Shown in pieces: positions 20,993 through 31,415 of a DNA stretch of 64,000 bases. Within the stretch, counting starts at the first letter, position 1. The number at the start of each line of letters is the position of its first letter. Under the pieces are notes generated by a model. It was not told the origin of the DNA. It worked only from the letters and a program-made list of their open reading frames with translations, and did not search any database. This DNA comes from Takifugu bimaculatus (Eukaryota; Chordata; Actinopteri; Tetraodontiformes; Tetraodontidae). The stretch is taken from assembly GCA_004026145.2 (NCBI GenBank), contig CP034989.1, positions 124,001 through 188,000 of the forward strand, read 5' to 3'. Made by a program: the position numbers and the translations under genes.

Positions 20993-22559
20993 TAGCTCTC
21001 CTGCTTCCACACAAGTCACTGCTAATGCACCGCTAATTAGCTAATGCTAATAAAATGGGTGCAGCGAGTACACCCGGGACTCGGAGCGTTCCCGGCGGAT
21101 TGCAACCGTTGCGTTGATCTGTATCTTGGCGCCGCTGGAGCGCGAGGACAAACGGATTTAGGGTTACACGTACTGGGAAGCAGCGTGTATGTGGTACGGT
21201 CCAACAGAAGGGTTCAGGAAGCAGGCTGGGTCGTTGCTAGCAAAACGTCCCTTAAAAGTAAAGGATTCTTCTTAGACCTCTTGTTCAACAACCCTAAAGT
21301 TGATTATTATTATTTCTGGAGCTGCTGAGAACTCCAGGCTGGACACGGAAAACCTCTGAGGACGCCTCCAAGAAGTTAGAGAAGCTCTCAACCTGTTTAC
21401 GAGAACATCCGCCCTTAATTGTTCGTTACGCGAACAGTAGCGCTAACCTTGCCAGCGCCTGTGCTGGCCAGGCTCCCTAAACCGCAGCACGTATTTATCA
21501 CCGCCGCTGTCTCCTGGCGTTCCCAAAGCTGCGGCTGTCCAAGTTTTTCTCCGTCCGCCAGACAGCCTGACAGGAAATGGATTGCGGTGCTTTCCCGCCC
21601 CAGTAAACAGGCTTCCTGCTTGTGACGGTATAGATGGGTTTGATATAAGATGCTGTTTAACCCAGAAACGACGCCGCGGCCCCCGGGACGGGCCCATTCC
21701 TCACGCCGCACATCCATCATGCGGGGCAATCGAATGGATGGGATACGAGGCTTCCCCCCGGGGAAGGAGAGGAGGAACAGAGAGATGTAGAGCGGAGGAG
21801 AGGGTGTCAGATTCCACCCGTGGATGTGGGTGCAGGCAGCGGCGGGCCCGACCCGCTACGTTCCGCCACTTAGGGCGTTCAATTTTTAACGGGCCCCTTT
21901 TGTCAGGCTCCGTCACGTTGTGACTGTTAAACAGGCGGGAGGATCCGGAGGGGGGGGGGGACCAGGTGGAGCACTGGGGAAATCTTCTGTTTGGGTCTGA
22001 AACACGGGCCCCAGATTGGTGGAGTCACGGCGGATCAGCGGCAGCTGGGAGGAATCCTCCCTGTTTACCAGCTCATTTCCAGGTGCCAGACCTCGTCACG
22101 GCTTTTAGCTTGCCACAAACCCCAGCGGAACCGTGTAACAAAGGGGGCGGCGGGGGGCGGCCCGTCACGGCGCCACAGCCACAGCTACTTACCGAGTCCG
22201 CCGCGCCTTGAGCGGCGTTTAACAACATCCCAAAGTCACCTGGCTTCACAGGAAGTTGGAGTTTCTGAAAACTGTCAGCGTCCTTACGGACATGAAGCTC
22301 CAAACGGGACCAGTTGGATTGGACTTTTATCATCCGAGGAGTTAGCTGCGAGGTTTAAGAACCGGAGCCCGGTCCTGCTGGAGGTTTCTCCCTGTTCAAA
22401 CAGGACTAGTGTGTCCGACCGATCTGTGACTCGGCTCCATAAATCCGTGACTGTCCGCGCCTTTCGGGGGGAACGTTATCCCGTAAGTCAACGCAACAGA
22501 ATTCCGAGCTCATATTTTATTGGACAGGTGACATCGTATTTCAGCAGGGAGCGACTGCA
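20993..22559. other. Gene-free stretch
   Basis: CTAATTAGCTAATGCTAATA strings near 21030-21052, and G runs near 21951. The frame at 21991-22572 (193 codons) has no recognised domain and is overlapped by other open frames. Confidence 0.4.
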
Positions 22560-22895
22560 GCGGCACATCTGATTGGCCGAGACATTAATTATGCACTTGG
22601 CTTCCCTTGACCGCCTCCGCACCCCCCCTTTCAGTCCCGACTCTCCACCGAGTGCTCATTAGCGAAATGGATTACTAATGGATTATTAATCTAAGAGGAG
22701 GGAGTCCAGGGCGACCCGGCTCTGAACACCTGGAAAGCAAGTAAATAGCAGTTTAGGCGGATGCTAATAAAAGAGCGCAGCGCTAGCAAACACGGCGAAG
22801 GATAAAAATAATTTGACCACTTGATTTATTGTCGGCCCACTAAATATAAAGGATACATCTCATTAGCCGTAATTAATTGTGGAACTCTCCTTCTT
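22560..22895. other. CNE-like pair of AT-rich segments
   Basis: ACATTAATTATGCAC (about 22581), ATGGATTACTAATGGATTATTAATC (about 22668-22692) and TCATTAGCCGTAATTAATTG (about 22860) carry repeated TAAT homeodomain cores. A pyrimidine tract ending CTTCCTCCAG near 22902 is acceptor-like. Regulatory function is inferred from texture only. Confidence 0.3.
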
Positions 22896-23062
22896 CCTCC
22901 AGGTTTTAGCCTCCGAGCAGACGGCCACCGCCGCCTCCCCCTCCCTCGCCCGGCGATAAACAAGCGTCGGCGCGCGCCGAGCCGCACGCGCGACACAACA
23001 TACATCTTTCTCTGGAGCCGAGGCACCGTTACGTTTGCTTTTGTCACCTAATTATTTCTCAG

Positions 23063-23141
23063 GAGAGGCAATTAGCCACCGCAGGACTGGAGACACGGGC
23101 CCCCGCTACACAAACACTCCAGCTCGCACATGCATAAGCAG
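23063..23141 (+). other. Weak candidate exon
   Basis: The acceptor-like TTTTGTCACC...TTATTTCTCAG ends at 23062 and the donor GCAG|GTAAGC starts at 23142. One of three phases is open (26 residues, not recognised). Probably a non-coding exon or a chance pair. Confidence 0.12.
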
Positions 23142-23734
23142 GTAAGCGCATTAATGCTAACACAAGCGGAGTGTGCGCGGGAGTTCGGAAGCGCGGCCTC
23201 GGTCCAGGGAGAACGGAGCAGATAAAAGAATTGCTAAAACAAACCGCCGCGTGTATATTTAGCCGCTTATTTTCATCAGATAAATGTTTTAATTTGGTAT
23301 GCAAAGATCACAATAAATAAAATGCGCGCTTTCTCCACATCAAAGCACGACTTCAAAGCAAAAGGGAGGTTGTCTTTAACGTGTCCATTTGGGGTTTCTT
23401 CTTTTAAGAATATTCGCTGGCCTTAGCAAAATTATCACGGGGGGGGAAACAGAAGTTGAGGCAGCGAATGGAGCGAGCGAGCAACAAAAGCTGCTAATGC
23501 GGCGCAGCGCTAGCACTCAGAGCTTATCACATCTCTCAGCGACATGCTAGGACGTCGCGTTTAATCAGAGGCCAATTACAAGTTCCTAATGGGACCAAAA
23601 CAGGCTCTGGATGAACAAGAAAGACATCTCGGAATCTTAAAAAGTCGGAAAAAGCTACAAAAGGTCCCAGCTAGCATCTCTGGCTCAGTCACCCGGCACC
23701 CGCACGTTAGCACGAGCCGACTGGCTGTTTAACA
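23142..23734. other. Gene-free stretch
   Basis: Unique sequence. CATTAATGCTAAC near 23150 and GCTAGC-type strings near 23500-23550. No gene. Confidence 0.4.
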
Positions 23735-23920
23735 CGCCGTGGTGATTATTGGGGCCCGGCATTTTGGGCATGCAGGATGCAGCTCGGAGAGGATTGGAAT
23801 TCCTGGCAGGACTATCGGTAAAGGTTATTAAGCCGTTGTTGATGCATCCATTTGTCGCGGCTGCATCCAGCAGTGTGACATTTATCAAGTATGTCCAGCT
23901 AAATGTCACACACAGAGGTA
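23735..23920. other. CNE-like block with 12-bp inverted repeat
   Basis: Calm, low-repeat sequence. Arms GTGTGACATTTA (23873-23884) and its exact complement (23900-23911) flank 15 nt. Each arm carries TGACA, a TALE-homeodomain (Meis/TGIF) type core, so the pair may be an inverted protein-binding site and not an RNA stem. Confidence 0.35.
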
Positions 23921-24026
23921 GCGCGCTAGCCTGTTCCTAATTAGGACCCTGAAAGTCACACTAAAAGTCCTTCTCGTCTAATCTTCTACTCTGGGACAAC
24001 ATTGATATCCCTGTCCCTGTCCCTGA

Positions 24027-24060
24027 CCCCCCCCCCCCCACACACACACACACACACACA
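24027..24060. repeat. C13 run followed by (CA)11
   Basis: A C homopolymer fused to a CA tract, preceded by three CCCTGT/CCCTGA units. Confidence 0.95.
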
Positions 24061-24305
24061 CCAACTTTGTGGCGTCTTCAGTAGAATATGGACTGCATGT
24101 TAAGCAAACTTTGGGCTTTTCGCAATTGATTGTGAGATGGGGATAAAGTGCAGACAAATGGGGAGGCATGCGGGCCATCCGTCACAGCCACGGGGGCTCA
24201 TTGTTCGCAGATTCTAACCTATAGGAGAAGCTGCCTCCGGCTCCCAGCGGGCTCCACAAATCACGGGAAGGCAGGGGAGCGCGGCGCAGCAGGCAGGCGC
24301 GGCCT

Positions 24306-24371
24306 GGGAATAGCCGGAAAAGCAGGACGAGGAGCCTCAGCTGCAGCGGACAAACTGCAGAGCTTGTAGTC
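24306..24371. repeat. Local duplicate, copy 1 (copy 2 at 24816-24875)
   Basis: The ordered landmarks GGGAAT, GAAAA, GCCTCAGCTGC, ACAAA and GAGCTTGTA are shared with copy 2, with small gaps. By eye the identity is around two-thirds. The copies are about 510 bp apart in the same orientation and look like an old local duplication. Confidence 0.45.
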
Positions 24372-24409
24372 CTGGCTGGTCGTCCCAGAGTAGCAGCCCC
24401 AATTCCAGC

Positions 24410-24570
24410 TCCCCGCGCCACAAATTGATTTTAGGGTGAAGGTCATGAAACTTCCAGAAAGGGAGGAATGTAATGCAGACGATTAATTACTTTGAATTCA
24501 AGTATCTTTTCCTTGTGTACGATTTCAGTCATTTCCTTGGTGAAAATGACCAGTCAGCTCCCTGCGTAGA
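24410..24570. other. CNE-like segment
   Basis: AAATTGATTTTAGGG, GACGATTAATTACTTTGAATT and GATTTCAGTCATTTCC in low-CpG sequence lie between the two duplicate copies. No coding signal. Confidence 0.3.
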
Positions 24571-24572
24571 GG

Positions 24573-24660
24573 GAAAAGGTGCCTTTAACAGGGAGAACCC
24601 TCGAGCGGGACCAGGCTGGTGGGGGAGGCCCGACGGGAAAACAAGGACAGGACGTGATTA
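24573..24660 (+). mobile_element. Dispersed repeat fragment (TTTAACAGGGAGAACC...GGACCAGGCTGG)
   Basis: Shares an ordered 'TTTAACAGGRAGAAACC..GCAGGACCAGGCT' module with 39205-39245 and with two tandem versions at 47225-47400. Probably a degenerate member of a dispersed family. Confidence 0.4.
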
Positions 24661-24734
24661 AAAGAAATGAACCGTCCCAGCGACCGATTTAGCTGAAAGA
24701 CAAGATGAGAGCGGAGGTGTGGGATGGCAGGAGC

Positions 24735-24776
24735 AAAGAAGAAGAGGAAGAAGAAGAGGAAGAAGAGGAAGAAGAG
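24735..24776. repeat. GAA/GAG purine tract
   Basis: About 42 bp of AAGAAGAGG-type repeats, all purine on the plus strand. Able in principle to form triplex DNA. Confidence 0.93.
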
Positions 24777-24815
24777 TCCTTCCTGGCCTTATTGGAGAGA
24801 GAAGCGGAATGATCT

Positions 24816-24875
24816 GGGAATTCTGAAAACAGGCCGAAGCCTCAGCTGCCGAGAACAAAGTGCCGAGCTTGTAAT
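24816..24875. repeat. Local duplicate, copy 2
   Basis: Partner of 24306-24371. Exact shared blocks are GCCTCAGCTGC and GAGCTTGTA. Downstream flanks differ, so only this stretch is duplicated. Confidence 0.45.
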
Positions 24876-25618
24876 ACACACTCAACTGCCCCCGTTTCCT
24901 CCGAACCCCCGCTTCACTCCGAAAGGTGACGGGGGGGGGGGGGGGTCCGGGACGGAACGCTCGGGGGTTCACGTGTGCAGGTTGGGCGAGCACCTGCCCC
25001 CGCCGGAGTGTTTGTCTCCTCCATGACCTTCCTTTGGAGAACGTCTCACCATCTGTTTAAATTAAAGTCACATGACATTTCCCGTAAAATGATTAAAGCA
25101 GGAAAATGAGCGGAATTTCTCCTTTCGCCCTCTTTTTTTTTTTTTTTTTTAATTTAGTGAACGGGAAATGATTTCCACATCACCCTTAACTCCTCCCCCT
25201 CACAGAGCAGCCGTCTTCATTTTAACCATATTTGGGTGTTTTAATACACTAAATGAAAGATTCTTTTTGGCTCCGCCTCCACCTTTGAAAGCGCCGCCTC
25301 CACCTTTGAAGAGAATCTGAGGCCAGATGTGATCAATCAGCACCATCAGCTCAGATGTGGCGTCTTGAGTGCGTTAACGTGTGTTTGATCAAAGGATTCA
25401 ACTAAGAGATCACAGCGTTCGCATCTGAACCCCCGCCACAGCGGAAGTGCTTCATTTGTGCCCCCCCCCACTTAAAAGGGGGGGGGGGGCGCATCACGTC
25501 TGACCTCATTCACGAAGGCAAAGCAAAACACGGAAGGTCACCTTGTTGTCCCGCTCTTTCCTTTTTTTCCTTTTACTCCGAACCAACGAGGTTATCGCAT
25601 GTGTCCCTTTGATGGACC

Positions 25619-25619
<1 letters not shown>
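24876..25619. other. Gene-free stretch with homopolymers
   Basis: G15 at 24931-24945, T18 at 25133-25150, C9 at 25461-25469 facing G12 at 25478-25489 (inverted homopolymers 8 nt apart), and a 'CTCCGCCTCCACCTTTGAA' near-duplicate at about 25271-25310. No gene. Confidence 0.5.

Positions 25620-25675
<56 letters not shown>
25620..25675. repeat. (CA)28 microsatellite
   Basis: 56 bp of pure CA. Confidence 0.97.
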
Positions 25676-25677
<2 letters not shown>

Positions 25678-27040
25678 GCCCAGCCAGCCTTGATTTGAAT
25701 TGCAGATGTTTGTTTTAGCCGCGGGAGCTTTGAAGACGGTCCAGCGGTGCTGTATGAGCGCATGTGTGAGCGCACGAGAACAAACCAGCCCCTCAACAAT
25801 CTGGGGGGGCATTAAGTGTGTTCTTGAAAGGGGGGGGGCTGTTTCCAGTGGCCTCTGAGTGAAAACAAACATACATCTGCTGTCCAAACGCACCCAGGAA
25901 AGAGCGGAACGCTCCACCCGTCCTCCAGGTGAAGCCGGGGGGGGGGGGGAGTGGGAGTTGGGGGGGGGTCTTAATGGGGGAGTGTGTTGCATTAATGTGC
26001 AGGGAGCTGACCCAGCGGTGAGTATCAGGAGACCTCCTACCTGCACGGAGACGGAGCCAAAAGCAGAGCTGTGGACTCGGGGGGGGGCTCTGAAGCCTGA
26101 GATTGATGATGGTTTGGGGGGGGGTGTGCACAGGGAGTGCACGTTGAAATCCTGCCAGTTATTACAAGCGTTCTGCTGCACGTTTGCTCACGGCTCGCCG
26201 CTGAGGGTGTCGAGGAGGCGAGCACACATGCGCGCGAACGTGCACCCCTGCGCCTCCTTTCTGGTTTTACTGTCATTTAATTTGCTTTTGCTCGTTACCT
26301 CTGGATCCCTGATGATCCCCCACGGCTGCCCGGCCGGCCCCTGGCCTCCGGGTTTCCTAACTGAATCCTATGTGTTCGGTCCGGGGGCCGTCCGGGGGCC
26401 GTCCGTCGTATCGCCGGGATATCGTTACGGCACGAAAAACCAACTCAGAGCGGTAAAACAGCCGATCAAAGGTTGGGGAGGAACTCAGGAGCAGAGCTGC
26501 TCTGGAAATTATGAGCAATTAGCACAATTGTTGCCGCGCTAACGTTAGTACGGCTACAATGGAATCGGAAGTTTATATTTAGCGTACTTGGACTTGCTCA
26601 GGGTGGCTGATGAGAGGATGAGGATGGATGTTATTGGAATATCCTGGAGAGCTCCACCAGGACCTGACTGGGCCTTCTACAACCGTGGAGACCCTTGATC
26701 CTGATCCTGATCCGGTCCAGCCTGATCCTGTTCTCCCTCCGGTTCCTCCTCCTCTCGTTTAGCTGCTTTTGGATCTGTTCCCTGATTTTGGTCCTCATCA
26801 GTGAGGAATCTCAAGTCAAAAAGAAAAACAGAATGCAGTTTTTATTAAACTGTAGTTTCAATCTGAGCAGCCAAACAGACCCGAACAATCTTTGGTTCTG
26901 GATCTGAATCTCAGCTGGGACCCGAAGCTCATTTATTCCAGACAGGGTCGCCCACACGATTAGAAATGTACCGGGAACGCTTCATTATTCCTACATCAAA
27001 CTTCTCCCCTGTTTGGGTCCCCGTTTAGGGAGGGACCCTG

Positions 27041-27042
<2 letters not shown>
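25676..27042. other. Gene-free stretch
   Basis: Contains the longest open frame in the window (25859-26542, 227 codons), but it crosses several G runs (25938-25949, 25961-25968, 26079-26085, 26116-26124), lacks domains and is shadowed by minus-strand frames. A GCCGTCCGGGG duplication lies near 26383-26404. I do not call a gene. Confidence 0.5.
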
Positions 27043-27090
<48 letters not shown>

Positions 27091-27173
27091 GTGTGGGTGT
27101 GTGTGTGTGTGGGGGGGGGGGTGTGGGTGTGTGTGGGGTGTGTGTGTGTGTGTGGGGGGGGGGGGGGGGTGTG
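27043..27173. repeat. (TG)n/G-run compound microsatellite
   Basis: A pure TG tract of about 22 units, then TG interrupted by GGGG and G10-G15 runs over 130 bp. Confidence 0.95.
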
Positions 27174-27470
27174 CACGAGTGGACCATGAGACTCAAAGGA
27201 GGATGAGAACGAGTGCAGCCTCATGCAGATCACCTGCTTTACTTTGTGGCATTTGCAGTTTCCTGCGGCCCTGAACGCACCACCAGGTTACGAGCGTCGA
27301 AATAAAAGTCGTCCTTCGTTAACGCAGCTACGTCGTTATCGACGGTCCACCTGGAGGGACGGAGGGACGAGACCAACGCTGGACCTTCGATTGAACCCTT
27401 AGAAGCGAACTTGTCTTTCAAAATGACTCATTTAAGCTTTATTTCTCTATCTATGCTCACATCTTCCCTC
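27174..27470. other. Gene-free stretch
   Basis: Unique sequence, no gene or repeat recognised. Confidence 0.35.
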
Positions 27471-27482
27471 AAAATGGCCGCC
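27471..27482 (+). promoter_or_regulatory. YY1-type motif AAAATGGCCGCC
   Basis: Exact AANATGGCSGCC match. The ATG within it opens no recognisable product. Confidence 0.35.
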
Positions 27483-27544
27483 CCCAGCGGAGTCCTGCCT
27501 CAGCTGTGACCGCAGCAGTTGCCTCCTATCTCAAGGTTCGGCTT

Positions 27545-27840
27545 TAGAGGAGAGAGTGCAGATGGACAGATGGGGAGACGAGCCGAGGGAGGGGGAGGAA
27601 AAAGAATGGGAGGAAGGACAGGAAGGAGGGCAAGAGACAGGAAACAGGACGCGGGGTGGAGGCTGGGTGTCGGGCGGACTCTGGGGAGCCGGCGGACAGC
27701 GAGAGGGAGACGAGGAACCAGGGATCAATTCTGTCAGATCTGGGTTCATACCCCCGGGGCCCCGCAATTGGACTGGCCCGGGGGGGGGGGGGGGAGGAAG
27801 AGGAAGAGGAGGAGGGAGCAGCAGTTCTATATATATATGG
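27545..27840. repeat. Polypurine tract with G15 and (AT)n
   Basis: About 27548-27665 is almost all purine (GGAGGA/GGAAGG modules). G15 follows at 27780-27794, then GGAAGAGGA repeats and a short ATATATATAT. The open frames across it are low-complexity Gly/Glu/Arg. Confidence 0.85.
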
Positions 27841-28549
27841 ATCACTTCATTCTGGACCAAAGGAAACGTGTGTTTCAGCAGCAGCGAGCGTCCACCTGAC
27901 TCATGAATCAGTCAAGTAACGGCGCTCCTGCGTCCACAAGGGTCACATGGGGGGGAAGGGGGAGGGGCTTGTCCCCACGCTGAGGGAAATCTGCAACTCC
28001 AAGGTTAATTAAGCGCTGGGAATGAGATGAAGAAGCTTCCTTTACGACTCATTAACCAATCACAACGTTTCTGCAGAGAGCGCCGATTAACTGTCCGCCG
28101 GCGTCGGCGAAGATCAGAAATCAAGTCATGCGACGCGGCGGCGGAGGCGGGGGCGGGGTGTCCGGCGGCGTCCGGCGGCCCCGGCGCTGGTGGACGGGCA
28201 GCCGGGACGGCCGGGGTTTATTCATTAAATAATTCAGGAAAATGCTGAAGGAGGATGAAAGTCAGGATTTATTCGCCAACACGGCCGATAAATGGTGAAA
28301 TATGGAGTTAAAGTAAACACAATCTTGTGCGTTAATCTACGGATTTAAACTACGACGCTTTTGATGAGGTCGCACAGAAACTGCACGTTAGCTTTTTATT
28401 TCCCATTTTAGCTACTTTAGCCATAAATTCCCGTTAACATTTGAGCAAAAACACAGATTACTCCAACACTGCGGTGAAACCAGTCTCAGCAGACGTACGA
28501 CGGAAACAAACGTGCGGCGCTAACCGTTCGGGATGAAGCGCTAGCGCGG
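27841..28549. other. Gene-free stretch
   Basis: CpG-rich tract at 28085-28215 followed by AT-rich unique sequence. Nothing recognised. Confidence 0.4.
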
Positions 28550-28860
28550 CGCAGTCGATGAATATTTAATCGTTTTGGAGCCAAGTAGCTGCAGCGTTTT
28601 GCTTTCGCCCACAGGAGCAGCAGAAAAATCAATGATTGCTTTCATCTCGCTGTCACAAACCACCACAAATGGCTTCCTTAACTCACGGCCGGGTTAATTT
28701 GGGGGGAGGATAAACTACTTTTGTTAGCATTCCGGCAGCGACGGGAAGGAAAAATGGGAGGTGTGAGGATTTTATTTTTACTGGAAGACCTCATTTAACC
28801 GGCATAAATTATTGATAAAGCCTGAATCTATTAAGAATAAATTCCTCTTCAGTCCTCTTT
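28550..28860. other. CNE-like block
   Basis: GATGAATATTTAATCG, AAAATCAATGATTGC, CTGTCACAAACCACCACAAATGG and CATAAATTATTGATAAAG in low-repeat sequence. CACAAACCACCACAA resembles paired RUNX cores. Texture only. Confidence 0.35.
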
Positions 28861-28998
28861 TAGTTTGCCTCATTGTCTGAAACACGCATGGCGGCGGTTA
28901 GCATGCTAATAGCATCATGATGCTAACCAGCGTCAGGTTCCAGATTATGAACGATGACTAAACCTCTGAATCACCTCTGTCTGCCGCAGGTGGGAAAC

Positions 28999-29010
28999 AA
29001 AATGGCGGCC
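28999..29010 (+). promoter_or_regulatory. YY1-type motif AAAATGGCGGCC
   Basis: An exact match immediately after an acceptor-like CTGTCTGCCGCAG (to 28989). Its ATG opens a 69-codon frame (to 29208) with no recognised product. CpG content is raised here. Confidence 0.35.
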
Positions 29011-29540
29011 CAGAGCTGCAGCTCGTTAATCCCTCCTCATCTGGCGTGTTTGGCGGGACGGGGGCTGCACGCCGCTCCGCTTCTGCTCCTCATCCCCGCT
29101 CCTCCTCTGCAGCTTTCCCTCCGTAATGACAGACAGAAGCGGCAGCAGCTGGACGGCCGACTGGTCGTCCTTCACATCCCAGCGATCCGCTCGCACCGAC
29201 CGCCATGACATCATCACTGACACACGGGCGCCCGTAACCCTCAAGCACACGCCGCGTTCTTCATTCACCGGCCGTCAGCGATGGAAAGGCGGGGAAAAAA
29301 GTCGGGAAAGAATCCGCAAACAATGAAATAACGGGATGAAGGAAAGGACGTGGTCGTTAACGACCCCGAGGCCCAGAGGGGCATTAACGAGGGGCATTAA
29401 CGAGGGGGCTTTCCTGCTGCCCTCAACCGTCCACCATCCATCCAGCTTCCATATACAAATATAGTTCTACTATATGAAATATACCTATATGAGATTCAGT
29501 TCTGAAATAACAAAGTCATTGTTTTATAGCGCCGGCCCAG
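29011..29540. other. Gene-free stretch
   Basis: CpG-bearing sequence, then a GGGGCATTAACGA direct repeat near 29377-29406, and TATA-rich unique DNA at 29450-29490. No gene recognised. Confidence 0.4.
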
Positions 29541-29573
29541 TCCAGTTCCGGTCCAGTTCCGGTCCAGTTCCGG
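29541..29573. repeat. 11-bp tandem repeat, 3 copies
   Basis: TCCAGTTCCGG occurs three times without mismatch, followed by C runs. Confidence 0.92.
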
Positions 29574-30224
29574 TCCCCCCCCACCCACCCCCGCCCCCCC
29601 CACATCAGCACCTCGTTCCGCTGACATTTGAGGAGCGGCTGCACAACTGCTGACATTTCTGTGTCCGTCATTAACAGCAGCAGACGGGAAAACTGTTCCA
29701 GGGAATAACATCCGATCCCCAAACCAGGAATTAAAGAGCCCTCGCAGATAAAATGGGGCCGGGGGGCGGGGGCACCGCCTCTCCTCCTGGTTCTAATCCC
29801 TGTTATCAGTTCGATTGGCCAAACCCTTTAATCACACAGCGATCTGGAAGATGGAAATGGCAGCGGCTGGCTAATTAGCTGGCAGATAATGGATGCCCCC
29901 CCCCCCCCCCCTCCGCCCCCCCACTGGCCACTCCTGGAACAAGCTGAGAGTTAACTGACCCAGCAGTGGTGGAAAGGCTGGAAACACCACAAGAAGGGAA
30001 GCATGTTGGTTTTCTGGAGGAAGTGGGAAGAAGATTCATGAGACACGAAGAGGCCACGCCCACTGCACCCTTCTGACCAATCACAGGCCGCTTCCATCAC
30101 TGAGGATTACGCAACCCTTCTCACTTGGGTGTGACGCGGCCCTGCGACACCAAACGACACCAGATCAGAGAAAAGCGCGGCCGCGTGATTCTCTATCGGG
30201 ATCCCTCAATTCCCAGCAGCAGGC
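29574..30224. other. Gene-free stretch with C runs
   Basis: C-rich patches at 29574-29602 and a C16 run at 29896-29911. Otherwise unique sequence without a recognised gene. Confidence 0.45.
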
Positions 30225-30430
30225 CAACGGACTGACATCCGCATTTTTCCTCCAATTAAGGCGCAGGAGGCCCGGCGGATAAATTGCCTCCTAATCGGGC
30301 AGGTGGGCTGCGAGGAGCCTGGGCGTCAGCAGGCTTTAGATCATTCCATTCATTACCACCTTGATTTAATCAGCGCTGTCCGCTGATTTGATGAATCGCT
30401 GTAATAAAGCGGCGCCTGGATTGTCCGTCT
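30225..30430. other. CNE-like block
   Basis: TCCTCCAATTAAGGCG, ATAAATTGCCTCCTAATC, TTGATTTAATCAGCG and TGATGAATCGCTGTAATAAAG. A perfect 8-bp inverted repeat AATCAGCG/CGCTGATT (30368-30388, 5-nt spacer) is included. GCGCTGTCC also matches one half of the REST site, but the other half is absent. Confidence 0.35.
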
Positions 30431-30708
30431 CCAGCAGACTTCCAGCGGCGTGAAGGCGACATATGGAAAAAGAGAGAGGCCGGCGTGATTGCGCAAGAGG
30501 GAGAATGTGCGAACGTGCAAAATAATAACAACAATAATAAAAAAAAAAAAAAGTGCAAGGAAGACGGGGGATGTGAGAAGAGGACCTCCTGGGGGGAGAG
30601 GAGCTGTGGTTCCTAAAGCTGCGCTCAGATTTCTGCTCAGAAATAGTTTCGCAGAGACGTTTGTGTGATCAGAGAAGAAAAGCGTCGTTATTTTCAGGAA
30701 CGCAGGCC
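30431..30708. other. Gene-free stretch
   Basis: Unique sequence with an A14 run at about 30539-30552. No gene. Confidence 0.4.
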
Positions 30709-30748
30709 GAGCACGGATCCAGGATCCATGGATCCAGGATCCGTGCTC
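30709..30748. repeat. 40-bp near-perfect palindrome with four GGATCC
   Basis: The 40-bp stretch from GAGCACGGATCC to GGATCCGTGCTC is self-complementary except at one position per arm, centred on CCATGG (30726-30731). There is no loop, so it could extrude as a cruciform. No element or gene boundary is visible beside it. Confidence 0.93.
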
Positions 30749-30822
30749 CCAATACGCTGCTACGGCTAATTTACACACAGATGATTAATGAAACAGCCTT
30801 GTTTCACGTTAGCTGCACAGGG

Positions 30823-30824
<2 letters not shown>

Positions 30825-30886
<62 letters not shown>
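30825..30886. repeat. (TG)31 microsatellite
   Basis: 62 bp of pure TG, followed within about 65 bp by a CA-linked dispersed repeat. Confidence 0.97.
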
Positions 30887-30887
<1 letters not shown>

Positions 30888-30950
30888 TGCTCTGGCACTG
30901 TAACAACCACATTGAGAACTCAAGCAGAGAGAATGTAGCGAGAGGTGGTG

Positions 30951-31128
30951 GAGGTCTGTACTTCTATCTTTGTGGGGACCCCAACCCTTAAAATCAAGTC
31001 TTTTGAAGTCATGACGACCAGCTAAAATGGCCCCAATTCACTAGTAGAAAGATTCAATGTGTAGCAAATACAAGGACGGACAGACACACACACAAACACA
31101 CACACATACACACACACAAACACACACT
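30951..31128 (+). mobile_element. CA-linked dispersed repeat (CTTCTATCTTTGTGRGGAC)
   Basis: TACTTCTATCTTTGTGGGGACC matches the start of the repeat at 51420. It is followed by unique-looking sequence and an impure CA tract (31083-31127). Sequences of this kind sit beside CA microsatellites in fish genomes. The element name is not assigned. Confidence 0.5.
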
Positions 31129-31344
31129 TACATGATTGTAATATTAGATTTTTGCATGTATTACTGAATTAATTGTTTCAGGTGTATTTGACTAGTTTGA
31201 ATAATAAACCTAGCTAGCTAGCCTGCTAACACCCTATTGTGATGCTGCTGCTACTGCTTGTTTTTTTTCCTTTTCTTTAATTTGTGAATTCATTAATTAC
31301 ATTATAAGAGATATGAAGCACTGATGCACACGACTTCCTGTCAG
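31129..31344. other. AT-rich gene-free spacer
   Basis: AT-rich with CTAGCTAGCTAGC near 31210. GACTTCCTGTC/GACAGGAAGTC (31332-31356) forms an 11-bp hairpin with a 3-nt loop overlapping the next feature. Confidence 0.4.
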
Positions 31345-31415
31345 GGACAGGAAGTCTCACACGATCCGTGTAGATGAAACGATGATGAAGACGGCGTTCC
31401 GCATCGAACCCCAGA
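31345..31415 (+). other. Weak candidate 71-bp exon
   Basis: Bounded by CTTCCTGTCAG and the strong donor CAGAG|GTGAGT (31416). One phase is open: 23 residues from DRKSHTIRVDE to FRIEPQ, a reasonably protein-like composition but unrecognised. The acceptor has a short pyrimidine tract and lies inside a hairpin, which weakens the case. Confidence 0.15.

Noticed and set aside
21991..22572. 193-codon open frame as a gene
   Set aside because: Mixed composition without a domain or splice context. GC content explains it.
24007..24026. CRISPR-like or phase-spaced repeat
   Set aside because: Short CCCTGT repeats beside a C/CA tract. There is no repeat-spacer architecture anywhere in the window.
25859..26542. 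227-codon open frame as a gene
   Set aside because: It crosses several G homopolymers, has no domain, is overlapped by open frames on the other strand, and lies between simple repeats.
30372..30380. REST/NRSF site (also the TTCAGCACC half at 36474)
   Set aside because: Only one half of the bipartite motif is present at each place.
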